A stretch of 7,322 nt of DNA from CAZTME01 sp964614795 (GTDB lineage: Bacteria > Patescibacteriota > Microgenomatia > UBA1400 > PJMF01), in contig CAZTME010000057.1 in NCBI GenBank assembly GCA_964614795.1, forward strand, positions 1 through 7,322. The letters run 5' to 3'. Of this stretch, positions 1 through 5,389 are shown piece by piece. Below the pieces are notes generated by a model. That model searched no databases. It had not been told where the DNA came from and worked only from the letters and a program-made list of their open reading frames with translations. Both the position numbers and the translations under genes were made by a program. The first letter of the stretch is position 1. Each line of letters begins with the position of its first letter.

Positions 1-663
1 TGTTGAGCTTGTTTGTAATTCGGTTAAAACCGCTTCTCTTAATTGACCGCCATTCACAATTTTGCCATTAACCACAAAAGAAGGCGTGGAAGAAAGCCCA
101 AGCTGATTAGCAACACTCAAGTCTGATTCAACAAAATTAGAAGCTTCTTCACCGGAAAAATCAGAATTGAATTGTTCTTCATTTAATTTTAAATCTCTTG
201 CATAAGCAAGAAATTTTTCTTGTAATTCTTTTTCCGATAAAGCTTCCCACTCCGATTGATTGGTGAACAATTTATCGTGAAAATCCCAAAAAGCGTCTTG
301 TTTTGCAGCCGCTTCGGCTGCTTTGGCTGCAGAAAATGCGTTAGGATGAATACTCTCAAGAGGTAAATGCCTAAAAACAAGTACCACTTGATCGCCAAAT
401 TCATCTTTAACAGCCTTGACTAAGGGTGCTGTCGCTTTGCATGCCGGACATTGAAAATCACTAAACTCAATAATTTCAACCGGTGCCGCACCTGGTTCGC
501 CTAAAATGTGACGACCCCCAGACCTGGCCAACATGGCGTTTTGAGTTTTTTGTTCGTCTGTTATTTCTGTCGATTGATCAACATTGCCAAAAAACCAACC
601 AATTCCCAATATCATCAAGACCGTAAAACCGATGGTGATGAGCAATAAAGGTAAATTTTTCAT
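1..663 (-). CDS. DsbA-family membrane-anchored thiol-disulfide oxidoreductase (3' end outside window)
   Basis: I translated this by hand from an ATG at 663-661; it stays open for 221 codons to the window edge, so only the extreme C-terminus is missing. Residues 4-26 form one hydrophobic segment, expected to be an uncleaved signal anchor that places the domain outside the membrane. The thioredoxin-fold domain starts near residue 52, with the redox motif CPAC (residues 72-75) after an EFSDFQ strand, and the cis-proline loop STPSF (192-196, P194). The helical insertion lies between about residues 105 and 185. Proteins of this family form or exchange disulfide bonds in exported proteins. The gene follows the ferredoxin gene with an 8-bp gap, so it probably shares the reductase-ferredoxin transcript. 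The active dipeptide Pro-Ala differs from the Pro-His of E. coli DsbA, so oxidase versus reductase activity cannot be decided from sequence. Confidence 0.93.
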   Translation of the reverse strand, partial: MKNLPLLLITIGFTVLMILGIGWFFGNVDQSTEITDEQKTQNAMLARSGGRHILGEPGAAPVEIIEFSDFQCPACKATAPLVKAVKDEFGDQVVLVFRHLPLESIHPNAFSAAKAAEAAAKQDAFWDFHDKLFTNQSEWEALSEKELQEKFLAYARDLKLNEEQFNSDFSGEEASNFVESDLSVANQLGLSSTPSFVVNGKIVNGGQLREAVLTELQTSST

Positions 664-668
664 TTTTT

Positions 669-673
669 CTCCT
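669..673 (-). promoter_or_regulatory. Shine-Dalgarno AGGAG of the DsbA-like gene, overlapping the ferredoxin stop codon
   Basis: Read on the minus strand, the ferredoxin stop TAG runs directly into AGGAG followed by five A residues and the ATG at 663. The ribosome binding site shares two bases with the stop codon, which fits translational coupling and supports the chosen start. Confidence 0.8.
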
Positions 674-974
674 ATTCTAATGGCCAAACTTGTTTGTTTG
701 TTTCCGTGTCTATGACAATAATGGCAGCTGTAGGACAACTTTGAGCGGCCAACAACTTGGTTTCATCATCATTGCCATCCTGAGAAATTACTCTTGCTAG
801 TTGTTCCTCGTCAAGCTCAAAAACTTCAGGAGCAATAAAAACGCAAGATCCGGCCGAAATACATTTATCACGAATTACTTCCACTCGATACTTACCAATT
901 TGTTTTACCTTATTAACTGACTTTGAATTATCAGTTTGATTATTTTGAATGTTTGAGTTGTTGTTTTTATTCAT
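672..974 (-). CDS. Single-cluster ferredoxin, [3Fe-4S] type by cysteine pattern
   Basis: This 100-residue soluble electron carrier has C38-x2-A41-x2-C44 and C80-P81, followed by AAI. In ordinary single [4Fe-4S] ferredoxins the middle position is Cys (or Asp); Ala there leaves three ligands, as in the [3Fe-4S] ferredoxins that serve bacterial cytochromes P450. The segment CVFIAPEVFELDEE after the first cysteines is also typical of that subfamily. Residues 2-22 are a polar, Asn-rich extension (nine Asn) of low complexity that the fold does not need. I find no later ATG, GTG or TTG before the conserved core, so the ATG at 974-972 stands, with a weak GAAAG upstream. It lies 42 bp after the reductase gene, its likely electron donor. 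The final acceptor is unknown. Confidence 0.92.
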   Translation of the reverse strand: MNKNNNSNIQNNQTDNSKSVNKVKQIGKYRVEVIRDKCISAGSCVFIAPEVFELDEEQLARVISQDGNDDETKLLAAQSCPTAAIIVIDTETNKQVWPLE

Positions 975-1016
975 GTTGCTTTCTTTTGATAATTTTGAAT
1001 GTCAATAAAACTTACC

Positions 1017-1748
1017 TTAAAAAAATTTTTCGTGATGAATCCTATCTTGAGAGATGCCGGCATTCTGCAACATTTCGCTCATTTCTTCTATCATCGCCCG
1101 ATTGCCACACAAATAATAACCGGCCGGATTCAGAATCCCGTGAGTATTCATACAATCTGTAACTCTCCCTTGACAGAGTGACCAAGATTCACTGGGCCTA
1201 GATATCACCGGATGAAAGGAAAAATTAGGAAAATCTTGAGCCAATTTTTGAAACTCCAAAGTCCAAAATAATTGATGATCATGTCGCATGCCCCAATATA
1301 AAATGATTGGCCGAGTGTCTTTTTTCACTTGCAGAAGATCTTGAATCATTGAGTAAAATGGCGCTACACCAGAGCCGGTCGCCACAAAAACCAAGTTGGG
1401 CTCTTGTGTTGCATGGTCTTCTTGGGCTAGTACAAATCTTCCCAGCGGACCCATTACTTCCACCTCTTGACCGAAAGTTAAATTTTTTAAAAAATTTGCC
1501 CCAACACCATTGGGTGATAAATCAACCAATAATTCAAAACCGTGGTCGATGGCCGGAGAGGAACAAATCGAGTAAGCTCTTCTTTCTCCTTTTTCGGAAA
1601 CTTTAATGGAAACATATTGGCCACTTAAAAATGGCAACGCATAGGGACTACGCATTTCGAACATAAAATGAGTAAAGGCTTCATTCAAAACCACTTTATC
1701 TTCCAGTACGGCAGTCCCTTTAATTGGAGGCAAAAACTTAATTGGCAT
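1017..1748 (-). CDS. FAD-dependent NAD(P)H:ferredoxin reductase-like protein
   Basis: This 243-residue protein has the standard two-domain ferredoxin reductase fold. The flavin domain shows R57-A-Y-S60, GVGANFL (81-87) and GPLGRF (100-105). The nucleotide domain shows ATGSGVAPF (123-131), YWGMRH (151-156) and YLCGNRAMI (212-220), and the chain ends in EKFF with a terminal aromatic residue near the flavin. It carries no [2Fe-2S] domain, so it needs a separate partner; the next gene encodes a ferredoxin. Length is close to that of E. coli Fpr (248 aa). It likely passes electrons between NAD(P)H and the ferredoxin in the cytoplasm; choice of NADH or NADPH cannot be read. There is no Shine-Dalgarno before the ATG at 1748, but a promoter ends 8 bp upstream, so a leaderless message is predicted. 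Confidence 0.93.
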   Translation of the reverse strand: MPIKFLPPIKGTAVLEDKVVLNEAFTHFMFEMRSPYALPFLSGQYVSIKVSEKGERRAYSICSSPAIDHGFELLVDLSPNGVGANFLKNLTFGQEVEVMGPLGRFVLAQEDHATQEPNLVFVATGSGVAPFYSMIQDLLQVKKDTRPIILYWGMRHDHQLFWTLEFQKLAQDFPNFSFHPVISRPSESWSLCQGRVTDCMNTHGILNPAGYYLCGNRAMIEEMSEMLQNAGISQDRIHHEKFF

Positions 1749-1756
1749 GAAGCTGC

Positions 1757-1785
1757 AATATACTTGAATAATTTATTTCTGACAA
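1757..1785 (-). promoter_or_regulatory. Sigma70-type promoter of the reductase-ferredoxin-dsbA operon
   Basis: On the minus strand TTGTCA (1785-1780) and TATATT (1762-1757) are separated by exactly 17 bp, giving five of six matches in each hexamer. The expected transcription start, about 7 bp further on, falls at or 1-3 bases before the ATG at 1748, so the mRNA would be leaderless or nearly so. Confidence 0.7.
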
Positions 1786-1946
1786 GAGGACCTATGAAAC
1801 GAATTCAAAGCCAATATTTTTTATCGCTGATTCAAGATACTCAAACCAGTTGGCAGATTTTTTTTCAATTGATTTTATTAATCTGATTCTTTTCTGAAAT
1901 ACTTATCCAATATAGAAACTATAAATAAATTATGCTTAAAGATTAG
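1786..1946. other. AT-rich intergenic spacer without a clear gene
   Basis: Together with the promoter and the repeat this makes a 314-bp gap between the reductase and yjjX genes. The spacer is AT-rich. The only coding candidate is a 30-codon plus-strand ORF (1794-1886) with AGAGG just upstream; it is not recognisable and I do not annotate it as a gene. No tRNA or transposase remnant was seen. Confidence 0.5.
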
Positions 1947-2065
1947 ACTTTCCACGCGCTTACTCTCGGGTTTTTAGATTGTTACAAGCAGAGTTTGCAC
2001 TACTGCGTAGTGACTCCTCCATCCCCAAGGGACCTTAAGGTCGGGGATTTAAGGGATGTGGGTTA
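1947..2065 (+). repeat. 119-bp hairpin-rich interspersed repeat, copy 1
   Basis: This stretch matches 4495-4613 without gaps, with about 12 differences. It is visibly richer in G+C than its surroundings. On the plus strand it has a hairpin CACTAC-TGC-GTAGTG (1998-2012), a second with outer arms ATCCCC (2021-2026) and GGGGAT (2043-2048) around the 12-bp palindrome GACCTTAAGGTC (2031-2042), and short terminal complementarity TCCAC (1951-1955) with GTGGG (2058-2062). Its last three bases, TTA, form the yjjX stop codon on the minus strand. It looks like a REP- or MITE-like element or a structured intergenic RNA; no transposase is in the window to decide. Confidence 0.8.
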
Positions 2066-2650
2066 CAAATTTTCAATCAATTTAGCAAAATGTTCTTCAC
2101 CATACCATAAACCCAGTGCCATTTTAATAATGATGGTATATTCTTCTGTTCTGTCTAAAAAATTTTTGGTTAAAAGACCAATAAAACCCTGTTTTTGTTT
2201 AATTTGATCACCGTTCATCAGCTGAGCCCCCACTTCTCCCATTTCCATACCGGCTAGAATTTTTTTGGCTATTTTGTTTGGAATTTTAAATCTTGCTCCA
2301 GCGGATTCAAAAAAACCTCTTTCATGATCATAAACGCAAGTCCAAACGGTTGACCATAATTCATCATTTAATTTTTCTACACCACCTTCCAAACCTATCC
2401 CAAGAATCGGCAATTTTCCATCTTGATAATTTTTAACTTCTATTGATGAAAGTATATTTAAGCCTTCGTGAAAAGCCGATTGAGCTCTATTTCTTGCACC
2501 CTCTCTCGTTTCTTCGTCTGAAAGTGGTTGGGAGGAAATGCCACTGGGAACATCCAAGCCCGTAACTTTTATGTCCGGCCAATTTTCACTAGCTGCATTA
2601 ATGGTAGCATTGATTTTAACCGGATTTTTAGAACCTACGAATAAATACAT
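2063..2650 (-). CDS. yjjX: Inosine/xanthosine triphosphatase, YjjX (NTPase I/X) family
   Basis: This 195-residue protein matches the family that hydrolyses non-canonical purine nucleoside triphosphates (ITP, XTP) to keep deaminated bases out of nucleic acids. Visible signatures are VGSKNPVK (5-12) at the N-terminal substrate loop, SGISSQPLSDEET followed by GARNRA (36-56), GLEGGVE (86-92), and IGLLTKNFLDR (157-167) near the end. The length is slightly above E. coli YjjX (170 aa), with a small insert around residues 62-80. The start at 2650 has only a weak GAAAG upstream. It lies 195 bp from sufU and probably has its own promoter. The stop codon is inside the end of a repeat element, so the repeat inserted at, or replaced, the original end of the gene. 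Its link to iron-sulfur assembly is positional only. Confidence 0.88.
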   Translation of the reverse strand: MYLFVGSKNPVKINATINAASENWPDIKVTGLDVPSGISSQPLSDEETREGARNRAQSAFHEGLNILSSIEVKNYQDGKLPILGIGLEGGVEKLNDELWSTVWTCVYDHERGFFESAGARFKIPNKIAKKILAGMEMGEVGAQLMNGDQIKQKQGFIGLLTKNFLDRTEEYTIIIKMALGLWYGEEHFAKLIENL

Positions 2651-2762
2651 TTTAACTTTCTAAGCCAATGGATTTGTGCGCAATAAGAAGATGAATTAAT
2701 TTAATGTGGATTTTTGGAATATTTGTTTAAGTACTTTTCATAACTACAAATAGTGAGCATAG

Positions 2763-2789
2763 ATTTTATATCACATGTGTATCTGTAAA
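2763..2789 (-). promoter_or_regulatory. Possible yjjX promoter
   Basis: On the minus strand TTTACA (2789-2784) and TAAAAT (2768-2763) each match five of six consensus bases, but the 15-bp spacing is short. A TG extended element (2772-2771) sits just before an overlapping TATAAA. The leader would be roughly 105 nt. This is a weak prediction. Confidence 0.3.
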
Positions 2790-2803
2790 AATAGGATTAT
2801 TTT

Positions 2804-2843
2804 ATGATAACTATCATTCCTGATAACATACCTAATTTGTTAT
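2804..2843. promoter_or_regulatory. Two adjacent inverted repeats between sufU and yjjX
   Basis: ATGATA-AC-TATCAT (2804-2817) is a perfect 6-bp inverted repeat with a 2-bp centre, and ATAACA (2823-2828) pairs with TGTTAT (2838-2843) across 9 bp. They begin 2 bp after the sufU stop. They could be operator sites (the TGATAA core recurs upstream of the Crp/Fnr gene) or weak 3' hairpins for the suf transcript; no T-run follows on the minus strand, so a standard intrinsic terminator is unlikely. Confidence 0.4.
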
Positions 2844-2845
2844 GA

Positions 2846-3235
2846 TTATTGCTTAGCTGAACCACTTTCATTCATTAAAGCCTTTTGCAAAGTTTGAATT
2901 GGTAAACTCAAACAAAGTTTGCGATTGGGAGAAATTTGCTCAAGACCCAGTTCTTTCATCAAGCTTTCAAGGGAAATGTGTTGCAAATCAGAAATCTTTT
3001 TACCAATGATTTTTTTCGACAAGACACTCATTGATGCCGTACTCACCGCACAACTTTCTCCATCCCAGCCAACCGCTTTTATTACTCCCGATTCAATTTG
3101 TAAATAAATTGTGAGCTTATCTCCACAGAATGAATTTTTATGAGAACTTTTGTGAGTATACTCATTCAACTCTCCACGATGAGCCGGATTTTTTACTTCT
3201 TCAAGCAGTTGTTCTTGATATAAATCTTCTGACAT
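2846..3235 (-). CDS. sufU: SufU/IscU-type iron-sulfur assembly protein
   Basis: This 129-residue protein belongs to the NifU N-terminal (IscU/SufU) family. The three conserved cysteines are present: C37 in CGD (with D39), C62 in SCAVSTASMS, and C108 near the C-terminus after R105. SufU proteins bind zinc with this C-D-C-C set and accept persulfide sulfur from SufS; IscU proteins use it as a cluster scaffold. The arginine three residues before the last cysteine resembles SufU, and the IscU chaperone motif LPPVK and its His-Cys pair are absent. However, only 45 residues separate C62 from C108, near the IscU spacing, so the extra segment usual in Bacillus-type SufU seems to be missing. Position 6 bp after sufS supports a role as SufS partner. 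Start at 3235 has GAGG upstream. Confidence 0.92.
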   Translation of the reverse strand: MSEDLYQEQLLEEVKNPAHRGELNEYTHKSSHKNSFCGDKLTIYLQIESGVIKAVGWDGESCAVSTASMSVLSKKIIGKKISDLQHISLESLMKELGLEQISPNRKLCLSLPIQTLQKALMNESGSAKQ

Positions 3236-3239
3236 TAAA

Positions 3240-3243
3240 CCTC
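3240..3243 (-). promoter_or_regulatory. Shine-Dalgarno GAGG of sufU overlapping the sufS stop
   Basis: On the minus strand the sufS stop TGA is part of TGAGG, followed by TTTA and the sufU ATG. Sharing of stop and ribosome binding site suggests coupled translation and comparable dosage of SufS and SufU. Confidence 0.7.
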
Positions 3244-4480
3244 ATATCTGATTAAAAATTGATTTAACTTTTTTGAGTCCATTCATAAGTGCTTCGATAT
3301 CTTCTTCTGTATTATATATGCCTAAACTTGCTCTGATTGTTGAAGGTAGACCCAAATGAGTATGCAAAGGCATGCAACAATGATGTCCGGATCTTACCGC
3401 CACATTCTCCGAACTGAGGACTTGTGAAACATCATGTGCGTGAACACTTTCATAAATGAAAGAGACAGAGCCGATTTTATTAGTTAGATCGATTGGTTGA
3501 AGAAGTTTCAATTCTGCAATAGTGGATAATTTTTTTAGTAATTGGTTCAGTAAATTAAACTCATGTTCTCGAATCTTGCGCCAACCGATTTCGGTCAAAT
3601 ATTCAATTGAGGCTGCCAAACCAACAGCACTGGCAACGTCTGGAGTACCCGCTGTAAATTTATCATTTAAATCTGAAGAAAAAGTGGTATTAGTGACACT
3701 CACCTCATCAATCATACCTCCACCAAATAGCCAAGGGTTCAATTTTTCTTGATTTAAAATATTTTTTTTAACTAATAATCCGCCTATTCCCATTGGGCCG
3801 TATAACTTATGACCGCTAAAAGCAAGAAAATCGACGTCTAAGTCATGGAAATTAATTGGTATATGAGCAACCGCTTGAGCACTGTCCAACACAATTAAAC
3901 AATCGGGAGAATATTTTCTGACAATTTGAGAGATTTGATGAATGGGATTGATTGTACCTAAAACATTGGAAACGTGAGTTAAAGCGAATATTTTTATTTT
4001 TCCATGATGTTGAGAAAAAATGTTTTTAATTTGGTCTAGCATCAATTGTCCATTTTCATTTATGTTAATGGTCAAAAATTGAGCCTGAGTTTTTTTTGCT
4101 AATTGTTGCCAAGGCACAAAATTGGAGTGATGCTCCATGATCGTAGTCACTATCAAATCGTTGGCGCGCACGTGGCGTGAATCCAGACCCAGCGCAACTC
4201 CATTAAGTGCTTCGGTGGTATTGCGGGTGAGAATTAATTCCTGGGCGTGCGCGCCAAAAAAATTGGCAATTTTTTTTCTGGCTTCTTCCCAAGCCCGAGT
4301 ACTTCTCTCCCCCAATTCATGAATACCTCTATGAACATTGGCGCAATCATGTTCATAATATTGAGTAATCGCGTCAATAACAGCCTGCGGTTTTTGAGTG
4401 GTGGCGGCACTGTCCAAATAATGAAGATTATTAATTCCGGATTTTAAAAAAATTGGAAAATCTTGCTTAATATTATTCAT
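3242..4480 (-). CDS. sufS: Cysteine desulfurase SufS (group II, PLP-dependent)
   Basis: At 412 residues this is a full-length SufS-type desulfurase, which removes sulfur from L-cysteine as an enzyme persulfide and hands it to SufU for cluster assembly. PLP-site features are TRNTTEALN (85-93), EHHSN (116-120), D199 with Q202, and the Schiff-base lysine K225 in SGHK. The catalytic cysteine is C368 in RSGHHCCMP (363-371), followed by an unusual second Cys (C369) where Ala is common. R383 in TIRAS is the expected substrate carboxylate binder. The RSGHHC motif and short active loop mark group II rather than IscS/NifS. The ATG at 4480 has no Shine-Dalgarno and lies in a small inverted repeat. sufS is cut off from sufBD by the regulator gene and a repeat copy, so it needs its own promoter; none is convincing. 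Confidence 0.96.
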   Translation of the reverse strand: MNNIKQDFPIFLKSGINNLHYLDSAATTQKPQAVIDAITQYYEHDCANVHRGIHELGERSTRAWEEARKKIANFFGAHAQELILTRNTTEALNGVALGLDSRHVRANDLIVTTIMEHHSNFVPWQQLAKKTQAQFLTININENGQLMLDQIKNIFSQHHGKIKIFALTHVSNVLGTINPIHQISQIVRKYSPDCLIVLDSAQAVAHIPINFHDLDVDFLAFSGHKLYGPMGIGGLLVKKNILNQEKLNPWLFGGGMIDEVSVTNTTFSSDLNDKFTAGTPDVASAVGLAASIEYLTEIGWRKIREHEFNLLNQLLKKLSTIAELKLLQPIDLTNKIGSVSFIYESVHAHDVSQVLSSENVAVRSGHHCCMPLHTHLGLPSTIRASLGIYNTEEDIEALMNGLKKVKSIFNQI

Positions 4481-4491
4481 AAAAATGAATA
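4474..4491 (-). promoter_or_regulatory. Perfect 7-bp inverted repeat covering the sufS start codon
   Basis: On the minus strand TATTCAT-TTTT-ATGAATA places the sufS ATG at the start of the 3' arm. In RNA this weak AU-rich hairpin could hide the start codon; as DNA it could be a dimeric protein site. A CATATT (4493-4488) 7 bp before the ATG resembles a -10 box, without a recognisable -35. Confidence 0.4.
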
Positions 4492-4494
4492 TGA

Positions 4495-4613
4495 ACTTCC
4501 CACGAACTTACGCTCGGGTTTTTAGATTGTTACAGGCAGAGCTTGCGCTACTGCGTAGTGACTCCTCCATCCCCAAGCGACCTTAAGGTTGGGGATTTAG
4601 GGGGGGTGGGTTA
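4495..4613 (+). repeat. 119-bp hairpin-rich interspersed repeat, copy 2
   Basis: This is the direct-orientation partner of 1947-2065, aligned at a constant offset of 2548. On the plus strand it keeps the hairpin CGCTAC-TGC-GTAGTG (4546-4560, one G-T pair), has a perfect 8-bp stem ATCCCCAA (4569-4576) with TTGGGGAT (4589-4596), and CCCAC (4499-4503) complementary to GTGGG (4606-4610). It fills most of the gap between the divergent sufS and Crp/Fnr genes, 14 bp from the sufS start. Confidence 0.8.
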
Positions 4614-4623
4614 AATTAGTTGA

Positions 4624-4662
4624 TGATAAGTAATTTTATCACAAATTGATCTTATGTTATCA
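4624..4662. promoter_or_regulatory. Candidate operator: TGATAA-type inverted repeats upstream of the Crp/Fnr gene
   Basis: TGATAA (4624-4629) and TTATCA (4636-4641) form a perfect inverted repeat with 6-bp spacing, and TGAT (4647-4650) with ATCA (4659-4662) forms a second with 8-bp spacing. Both lie just upstream of the predicted promoter. Symmetry and size suit a Crp/Fnr-type dimer, so autoregulation is plausible; neither site is the exact TTGAT-N4-ATCAA or TGTGA-N6-TCACA consensus. Confidence 0.45.
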
Positions 4663-4676
4663 TTCATTTTTTGGTG

Positions 4677-4705
4677 ATGACATTTTCAATTTTTCTTGAT
4701 ATAGT
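4677..4705 (+). promoter_or_regulatory. Sigma70-type promoter of the Crp/Fnr gene
   Basis: ATGACA (4677-4682) and TATAGT (4700-4705) are spaced by 17 bp and each match five of six consensus bases; TG at 4697-4698 adds an extended -10. Transcription should start near 4711-4713, leaving only about 3-5 nt before the ATG at 4716, which also decides the start codon. Confidence 0.65.
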
Positions 4706-4715
4706 CATAAATTAT

Positions 4716-5354
4716 ATGAATAAAGTCAGCATTGTCGATTATTTGCAAAAACTCGAATTTTTTAAATCATTTCGAAGCGATCAGCTAGAGAAAATTTCTC
4801 AACATGCAACAATCATTCGCTTTTTGCCGGGTGATCTATTAATTAAGCAAGCTGAGCCCATGACTCATGCATATATTGTTATTGAGGGTTTAGTTAAAGT
4901 TTTTCGTTATTCTTCAGAAGGCAATCCCATCCATATTGCTCTTATCGGAAAAGAAGGGATTGTGGGAGAGCTATCTTTGCTTGATCGAGAGCCACCAACA
5001 GCTTCAGTTCAAGCATTAAAGGCTACAAAAGCCATTCAAATTTGTGAAAAACATGTTCGTGATTCATTAGAAGAACATCCTGAAATTGCCTTAGATTTGA
5101 TTTCCTTATTAACCAAAAGAATTAGAGCGACAAATGATTTATTGGAATCGGTCAAATCAGAATCATTGCAAGAAAGAACTTTACAAACAATTCATAATCT
5201 TGCTCATCATTTTTCAGATGGCGTAATTCCTTTAAGTCACGAAGAGTTGGCTGAAATAGTCGGAGCCAGCAGAGCCAGAGTCAGTGAAGCTTTAGAAGAA
5301 TTGGTAAAACAAAAAATCATTCAACAACGAAATAGACAAATTATTATTCTGTAA
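4716..5354 (+). CDS. Crp/Fnr-family transcription regulator
   Basis: From the ATG at 4716 the protein has 212 residues. The effector domain covers about 5-125, with LPGD (37-40), GLVKVFRY (58-65) and GELSLLDREPPTASV (84-98). A dimer helix follows, then a winged helix-turn-helix at about 171-212 (LSHEELAEIVGASRARVSEALEEL). In E. coli Crp the cAMP phosphate is held by an Arg-Ser pair; here the matching stretch is P-P-T-A, so cAMP binding is doubtful. There is only one Cys (C110), so an Fnr-type cluster is also excluded. The recognition helix reads S-R-A-R-V-S-E-A-L instead of S-R-E-T-V-x-R, so the operator should differ from the Crp and Fnr consensus. An in-frame TTG at 4671 would add 15 residues, but it lies upstream of the promoter found here. 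Placement amid the suf genes suggests control of iron-sulfur assembly. Confidence 0.92.
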   Translation: MNKVSIVDYLQKLEFFKSFRSDQLEKISQHATIIRFLPGDLLIKQAEPMTHAYIVIEGLVKVFRYSSEGNPIHIALIGKEGIVGELSLLDREPPTASVQALKATKAIQICEKHVRDSLEEHPEIALDLISLLTKRIRATNDLLESVKSESLQERTLQTIHNLAHHFSDGVIPLSHEELAEIVGASRARVSEALEELVKQKIIQQRNRQIIIL

Positions 5355-5389
5355 TTTTCAAAACATTATTCTTGATTAATAAAAATTGA

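Noticed and set aside
984..1010. TTGACA on the minus strand between the reductase and ferredoxin genes, resembling a -35 box.
   Set aside because: No acceptable -10 hexamer occurs 16-18 bp downstream; the 42-bp gap fits a simple operon junction.
1947..2065. Repeat copies as a CRISPR array or tRNA-related element.
   Set aside because: The copies are 119 bp long and about 2.5 kb apart with genes between them; there are no regular short repeats and no cloverleaf.
2804..2828. Fur box in the sufU-yjjX gap.
   Set aside because: TGATAA and ATCA parts are present, but the half-site spacing does not match the Fur consensus, so I list it only as an unspecified palindrome.
4507..4569. A 20-codon minus-strand ORF (starting M-E-E-S-L-R-S-S) open in both long repeat copies, also at 1959-2021.
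   Set aside because: Two copies that are about 90 percent identical are expected to share a short open frame by descent; there is no suitably spaced ribosome site, and the peptide resembles nothing I recognise.
4671..4715. Longer N-terminus for the Crp/Fnr protein starting at TTG 4671 or ATG 4677.
   Set aside because: These starts lie upstream of the best promoter, and the added residues are not part of the normal family N-terminus.
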